Part shown: piece by piece, positions 21,901 through 27,805 of the stretch
Numbering within the stretch: position 1 is the stretch's first letter
Layout: each line of letters starts with the position of its first letter
Assembly (NCBI GenBank): GCA_001953115.1
Contig: LSSL01002346.1
Coordinates: forward strand, 1-27,805
Direction: 5' to 3'
Length of the DNA: 27,805 bases
DNA from: Smittium mucronatum
Taxonomy: Eukaryota; Kickxellomycota; Harpellomycetes; Harpellales; Legeriomycetaceae
Program-made: the position numbers and the translations under genes
Notes under the pieces: generated by a model
Told to the model about the DNA's origin: nothing
The model's input: only the letters and a program-made list of their open reading frames with translations
Databases searched by the model: none

Positions 21901-23290
21901 TGAAATAAAATAAATATTTTTTTAATATTATCTAAATTAAAAAAAATAAAAATGTTTTTCAAATTTATAAAAATCAATGTAATAATTGGATTTGTGTATA
22001 TTCAAGTTGAACATAATTTCTCGATTTCATGAAATTTGTACCAATTTATCAAATTATTAGCCATTCGTATCAAAAAATTTATTAAAAATTTCAGATAAAT
22101 ATATATACATATATTATTTTCATTTTCAGATCTAATTATTATTTAAAAATTGAGTTTTTTTCCCTACACTATTTTACTAAAGCTTTGTAATAAATTTTGA
22201 TAATTTATTAACGAGTCTTTTCCGAAGTGAGTCTCTATAAAATCTTCGTTTTTTTTACTTTGGTACGAAATTTTTCTTTAGTTATAAATTTAAATAAAGA
22301 TAAGGTAAAAATAACAAACAAATAAACAAACATATTTGATTAATATTATTAAACCCTTATCTATTTAGGATGGGTAGTATAATTAAGTTTCTACATATCA
22401 TAAATCGAGTATCAAATTCAAATTTTATTTTTATCTTCCTTGTTTTTTTTTAGATTGGAAATTTATCAAGCTCGTGTTTATAAAAAGATATTTTAAACCT
22501 TATTATCCTAATTATTAAATGAAATTTATTAAAAGCGCAAAATTTAAAATCTTATATTGGATTTATAATTTGAAAAATTCTTTGAAATTAGATGCTAAAT
22601 TTGAATATCAATATAAAGAAATTGTGTTTATACGAATTATGAGAAATCAAAAAATGTTTTTCAATTCGAATACAAAGTGCTAAATTGATAAATTATCATT
22701 TATTTGAAAATGACTCGGATTTTAAAATTATTATGAATTTCCCGATCGAACTATCTTATCCCAAAAAAATAACATTTCTTCAATTTATAAAAATTTTCAT
22801 GTACATAAAACAGGTTATTATATCGCCTTTTATAACATTTAAAAATAATTGTTTTGTTTTGTTAAATTTATATAATAGTAAAAAAAATGCCTTGTTTCAT
22901 TCAAAAATCTTAATTGGACTAGTGGTTTAATAATATTATTTAAAAAACTCATTTACTTAATTTAAAATATATATTAAAAAGTACCTTGATTTAATTTAAA
23001 AATTTTTTTATACCGCATGCAAATTTCTATAGCAGAATTTGATCTTCCTTAAACAGTTTATATATAAATAAATTCACCTGTAAATGACTCATAAAAAAAA
23101 TTAAATTTTTTTTGCATTTTTTATTACATAAAATTTATTTTCTTGGCAAATTTTTTTACAGTTAGAGATTTTTATCATGAGGTATAAATATAGCTCAAGT
23201 TTATCTATGTAGAAAATTTCAGCTGAGTAAAGTAGAGATATGTCTTGAAAACATTTCCAAAAATTATATAAATAGTAAAAAAATATAATT

Positions 23291-23613
23291 ATGTGCCTTT
23301 CGTCATCGAAAAGCCTCACTTGAATAAAAAAGTTATGACTAATTATCAATATTTATTAGATAAACTACTATTCATCAGTAATTTAATGCTAAAACTTGAT
23401 ACATTTACTAAAAAAAGGTTTTATAGTGATTTTTTTTTAAAATTTCCATATTTAAAATTGGTAAGTCGAAATTATCTGAAAAATTCATCATCATCTCATT
23501 TTTTTCTAAATATTTCATATTTTTCTTTAATTATTTATTATAAATCGAAAGTCCAATTTAATTTTTTTGATATTAAACTTGTGTTTTTTCAATATATCTT
23601 GTTCAGGAATTAA
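23291..23613 (+). other. Longest open frame of the AT-rich tract, unrecognised
   Basis: A 106-codon open frame (first codon GTG at 23293) shows somewhat mixed residues at the start (MPFVIEKPHLNKKVMTNYQY counting GTG as M) and then F, L, Y, N, S and K. No domain is recognised. With no ATG at its start and no neighbouring gene, it is probably chance, though it is longer than I would expect in DNA of this composition. Confidence 0.12.
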
Positions 23614-25960
23614 TATTTATGAATATCTGGAAAATTATTAATTGGATAATATTAATATTATATCAAGAGAAAAGTATTATTAATTTTATTCTGTACTTTC
23701 AAATGTAAATTTGAAAGATATTATAATTATATTAATATTATTATACCATAATTTCTTTTTTATAATATTAAAATTAATAGTTTTTATTGGTTAATTTTAT
23801 TGGATTTATTTTTTTCATTCGAAAATTTATTTTTGGTTTGAAAAAAATAAAATATGTCTAAACGGTGATAGGTGCAGAATGTAATTAAAATTTATATATA
23901 GATTCCATAATAATAAATGATTTCAATTTTTTCACCTTAATTATTGCTTGTACATCATTCAAACATTTCTATTTGTTGCTTTGGCGATTTGATATGGTCA
24001 TGTATTATTAAAAATGCAATTTAAATCAACATTTCCCTGTTTATTTGTAGATATTCCTATTTACGTAAAAAAAAATTGATTTTACACGTGTGATTTTTTT
24101 TCCCAAAAAAAAAAAGAATTTCCCCAAAATAATTGAAAAAAATCTATAATAACTTCATTGGATATAATATAAATTCCTTTTTTCCATCGTCTTTTTTTAT
24201 TTTAAAGAAAATTATTTATAATACAAGACGCATTTCCCAAAAAGTTATGCCATCAAAAAATTCGTGAAATATTCTTAATTTTTTTCAGAAACTACCCCCA
24301 AATACTCAAAAAAAATATCTAATGCTAAACTGGTTAAGCTCATTATTTTCACATTAAAATATTAAAATTTAATGACAGAACTCTTAATAAATTTTTATCT
24401 CTGGTTTCAATTTCCAAATAAAATTTCAAGATATAGGGATTCTTAATAGAATAACAATAGAGAGTCATTATATAAATCAAATTGTTCGAAAATTGAAATT
24501 AAAGAATGAAGAATTAGATAATTTTAAATAATACGATTTCCTCATAAAGTTTATATGTAGAAAATCGATGTAGTATCAGAAGTATTAAACTGTATCATAT
24601 CAATAAATAATCTTTTTTTCGATTTCTCGAAAAAATGAAAAGTGTTTAAAAATAAAAAAAATTGTATGTTAAAATTGTAATAATATTATAAAAAATACTT
24701 CAAATAATATTTTAACAATATATTTTATTGAAAAATATACCAAAAATTTCATTTTTATGAATAAAATAAAGCCCAAATCCTTATACATTTTATAATTCTA
24801 AGTAAAACTTATTTAATAGTAAGTTATGATTCCTGTATATTTTTTTTCCTGAACTCATTTCTGTGATATTAGAGTTATGCTTATAAAGTAACCGACATCT
24901 GCGATTATAAAAAAATTATATATATGAATAAATGTTTTTTTTAAAAAAAAAAATACACAAGCTCAGCACTCGTTTTTTCATTTTGTCGATTTTTAACTTG
25001 ATTATATGGATATATAATTATCAAAAAAATCCTAATATTGAGTGAAAAAATCCGAAATACATATTTTAAAGTGCATCAGATAAATAAAGATGTTTTTTTT
25101 AATAAAAAGACTAAATTATATGCTAAAAATAATAATATGTTTCAATATATTTCACAATTTTACAGTGAATTTATATTATTTTTGTGGAAGAAGGTTGGTT
25201 TTATTTCAGGTTATAAAAATTGGGAAATTGATTTTTTTGTTAACCTTTTATTATGTATTTTTGGATTTTAATCCCATTTACCAAGCTGTTATACTAGAAT
25301 TTTAACTGGTTAAGGTGTGTTTTTTTATGAATAATAGGAATTAGGATTGAAAATAAGATAAAAATTCGATAAAAATCCCTTTTTTTTTAGTAATTTGATT
25401 TTTCTTATATACTCCTTAAAATTACCGAGTTTTAAGAATAAGCAATAATTTTAGATTATAAATAAATGCTACCAAAAATTATCCGCAAAATATTTCTTGA
25501 AAACAGTTTGCGCTTATTGGATAAAAAATACGCAAAAAAAATAATATAAAGCATAAATTGTAATGCTTTTCCGGTAGAATCTTCATATAGTAAAAAAAAA
25601 ATTCTACCACATGGAGATTTTTCACCGGGTTATATTTATCCATAGACTTCCAAAAAAAAAATAATAAAATAGATAAACTGTACCTCGTAATTTTTTTTTA
25701 TGATTCTATTGAACCATTGTAAAGAATTTTTTTTGACAGACCATATATAAAATATCCCTCAAACCGATTTTCGATATTCAAAAAGTGATTTTTCCAAATT
25801 TTTACACGTATCCAGAAATTTTTGTGATTTTTTCAATTTTAAAGCAAACTGTTTGATATAAATTCAAAAAAATTTCTCGCGTGTAATTAATTCTAGTTTA
25901 CGTTCTCGTTATACATAAATTTTAATAATTTATATATAGTTTTCTATATGTAAGATCCCT
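23614..25960. other. AT-rich gene-free tract
   Basis: No recognisable gene or element. A hairpin is listed separately. The overlapping open frames at 25038-25305 occupy two frames of one strand and are AT-type residue strings. Confidence 0.55.
23696..23717. repeat. Perfect hairpin, 9-bp arms, 4-nt loop
   Basis: CTTTCAAAT, GTAA, ATTTGAAAG. The arms are exact reverse complements. It has no T-run or gene to make it a terminator. Confidence 0.7.
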
Positions 25961-25963
25961 GAT

Positions 25964-26237
25964 GCTTTAGGACTTATGCAACCAAAAAATTTCTCCTTTC
26001 ATGTATCTAGGAAAATTAAATAGAGCTCTTATTATTTTCCTAGCCAAGTCCAAAACTATAATCTCGGTTTTTATATTTGAGAACTGGTCTATCGATTACA
26101 AGTTAATGATTTATAAATCAAGCTGTATCCCTAGATTTTATTTTTATAACTATGAAGATAGCTATCTGAATAAAATATTGGCTTTAATGTGCCATTCCTG
26201 TTGTTTTTACAAGATATCTACGTTTTATAAGCTTTAA
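25964..26237 (+). other. Unrecognised open frame with coding-like residue use
   Basis: From just after a TAG near 25961 to TAA at 26235-26237 one frame is open, with ATG at 26001 giving 78 residues. Unlike other frames in this tract it uses W, D, C, P and R (for example LNRALIIFLAKSKTIISVF, FENWSIDYKLMIYKSSCIP, ALMCHSCCFYK). I recognise no domain. It could be a decayed transposon fragment; chance is also possible. Confidence 0.18.
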
Positions 26238-27000
26238 TGTGTTTTATAATTTATATTTGAAGCAGAAAAGATATTTTTTAGAATATTTTTAGATGAAAAA
26301 ACCAATTTAATATCTTCGTATACAGATGAATATCTAAATAAAAATAAAATATTTGTTTTATGGGATGTATATATATACACAATTATTTTCTACAGTTTTT
26401 CTAAGCTTGAGTATTTTTTTTACATAATAAAACATATATAATTCATTAAACTATTTATTATTTATAATTTTAGTTTATTTATATTTATATTAATATTTTT
26501 TATGAGTTAATTACGCGTTTATTAAATTCAATAACTCATTTGTTAACACAAGGGTCATTCATAAGCAATCAAAATTCAAATCATTTTTAAAATTAATATA
26601 TATTTTTACTTTTATAGTACTTATAAATTCTGATATCTCCGTACCGCTCATTTTATAAAAAAATTCACAAAGTTTTAGACTAAGATTTACTACTTTTAAG
26701 TTTTATCAAAATACTATTTTTATTTTTATTTTTTTCTTAATTTCAACTTAACCTGAAAATTCAATGTCTTCAAATTTTACCTTAAAAATATCAATTCTTT
26801 TTAGAAATTTGCTAATATTTTCAAAAATGATAAAAAAAATTGTAGGAGAGAATAAAAAAATGCGTGGATAATATTTTAAAAAATTTTAATTTTAATTTTT
26901 AAATTTGTCAATGACGTGAAATTTTAAAATTTAAATTGGTGATTTTTATAGAATTTAAATTATTTTTTTTAGCAAAAATAGACAGATTTTAAAACAATTT
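26238..27000. other. AT-rich gene-free tract
   Basis: Nothing recognisable; T and A runs with frequent stops. Confidence 0.5.
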
Positions 27001-27805
27001 TTAAATAGACGGGGTTTCGATTAAATTTTAATTTTTAGCGGATAGGTTAAGATATCAATTTTTGGATTAATTTATGAAAAAAATTTAAAAATAAATCGCA
27101 CCCTGATGCTTTTCATTTTTTTTAAATGGGCGGTTTTATTGAAACTAGGAAAAATTATTATTTAACCCCTTTATCGAAGTCAAATTAATACGATTTTCCC
27201 TAAGCCAATAAATATTGAGCTAAAAGGGCGACTAAAAACGAATGCAGCAAGTAGGTATGTTCTGAAATTTGCCCATTTTTAACGATTCTCATCACCACCT
27301 TTTACCAAAAAGTACTTTTAAAGCTAGGGAAAGTATTAAAAAACAGGGAATAAAAAATTCGCAAAACACTGCATCTTGATCAAAAAAAAAAATTGAAAGA
27401 TACCCGATTCCGATTCCAATTCCGATTCCGATTCCCGCAAGAAAGATCCCCAATTTTTACCTCTATATTCAAGACAAAAAAAAACGATTTACGAAGGGCT
27501 CGACAAAAAATTGGATGCGAAAACCAATTTCGACTCTTTTCATACTCTGAATGTGCTAAAAACAGTAAAGTTAAGCTTTTTTGTTTTTTTTATATTCCAA
27601 ACCTTTTTCAGTAAATTTGTATAATAATAATATTAATAATTTCAAACAGGATAAATTTGAGTCCCTAGAGGAAAAAAGTTTGGTAAAACCTAAAATTCTG
27701 GCAATTAACTAGATATACGACTTTAATAGTAACAAAAAGCCTGAGTTGTATTACAAAATTTTATTTTAACGCGTTTAAGACCCGATACAGATATCACAGG
27801 TAATA
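27001..27805. other. Less AT-rich window end, possible approach to a gene
   Basis: GC rises from about 27000 (AGACGGGGTTTCGATT, ATGGGCGGTTTTATTG, AAGGGCGACTAAAAACG). A 73-codon frame at 27393-27614 begins at TTG and is driven by the hexamer repeat (RFRFQFRFRF), so I do not call it a gene. It may be flank or 5' UTR of a gene beyond the window. Confidence 0.3.
27406..27435 (+). repeat. GATTCC hexamer repeat, five units
   Basis: Four GATTCC units and one AATTCC in the middle. Hexamer period keeps any reading frame, but there is no sign that it is translated. Confidence 0.8.

Larger units (their letters stand above)
18437..23290. other. AT-rich gene-free tract
   Basis: About 4.9 kb with the same character as 3.4-14.6 kb. 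A slightly GC-richer spot at 18699-18780 (GAAGACGCCTGATAG, then TTATTTCGCGTAGCC) may be a relic of something, but I cannot identify it. Open frames at 20022-20270, 20645-20930 and 22685-22930 have only AT-rich residues and overlap on both strands, so none is called. Confidence 0.55.

Noticed and set aside
27393..27614. 73-codon open frame with RFRFQFRFRF
   Set aside because: It starts at TTG and its striking part is only the GATTCC hexamer repeat translated.
1..27805. CRISPR arrays, bacterial operons, riboswitches or phage genes
   Set aside because: No regularly spaced repeats, Shine-Dalgarno-led gene strings or prokaryotic families are present; content is eukaryotic.

Overview
The window looks like nuclear DNA of an ascomycete-type fungus. 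One clear protein gene, a fungal mitochondrial small-subunit ribosomal protein (mS23/Rsm25 family), and one intact nuclear-style tRNA-Arg(UCU) sit in the first 2.5 kb. Almost everything after about 3.4 kb is very AT-rich (roughly 80 % A+T by eye), full of homopolymer runs and stop codons, with no recognisable genes except one decayed Ty3/gypsy-type LTR retrotransposon. A species cannot be named from this.

Layout: 1-955 non-coding flank opening with a C14 run; 956-1639 (minus) mS23; 1640-2445 its upstream region with a palindromic CCAAT box; 2446-2519 tRNA-Arg; 2520-3341 mixed-composition DNA with an unrecognised 93-codon open frame (3060-3341) that may be the last exon of a small spliced gene; 3342-14690 AT-rich desert with a few less AT-rich islands (about 8340-8880 and 13084-13269); about 14690-18363 the Ty3/gypsy remnant; 18364-18436 a tRNA-Thr(AGU)-like pseudogene directly against the element's 3' end; 18437-27000 a second AT-rich desert; 27000-27805 composition becomes less extreme, with a GATTCC repeat, perhaps the approach to another gene.

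The retroelement reads, in order: protease (active-site DTG changed to DIG), reverse transcriptase (several in-frame stops; catalytic DD changed to DG), RNase H (TDAS kept, then cut short), integrase (the three acidic residues still present, with exact 35-residue spacing between the last two), a chromodomain-less pol C-terminus, a G14 polypurine tract and a candidate 3' LTR bounded by TGTCATA...TATGACA. No 5' LTR, primer-binding site or clear gag was found. Many stops fit C-to-T or G-to-A change, as expected of RIP or methyl-cytosine decay.

No new multi-gene system is visible. The observations most worth following are the abutment of the Ty3-type LTR on a tRNA-Thr relic, a tRNA-like sequence inside that LTR, the possible small spliced (perhaps secreted) protein at 2.8-3.3 kb, and the possibility that the long AT-rich tract is an isochore or regional centromere.
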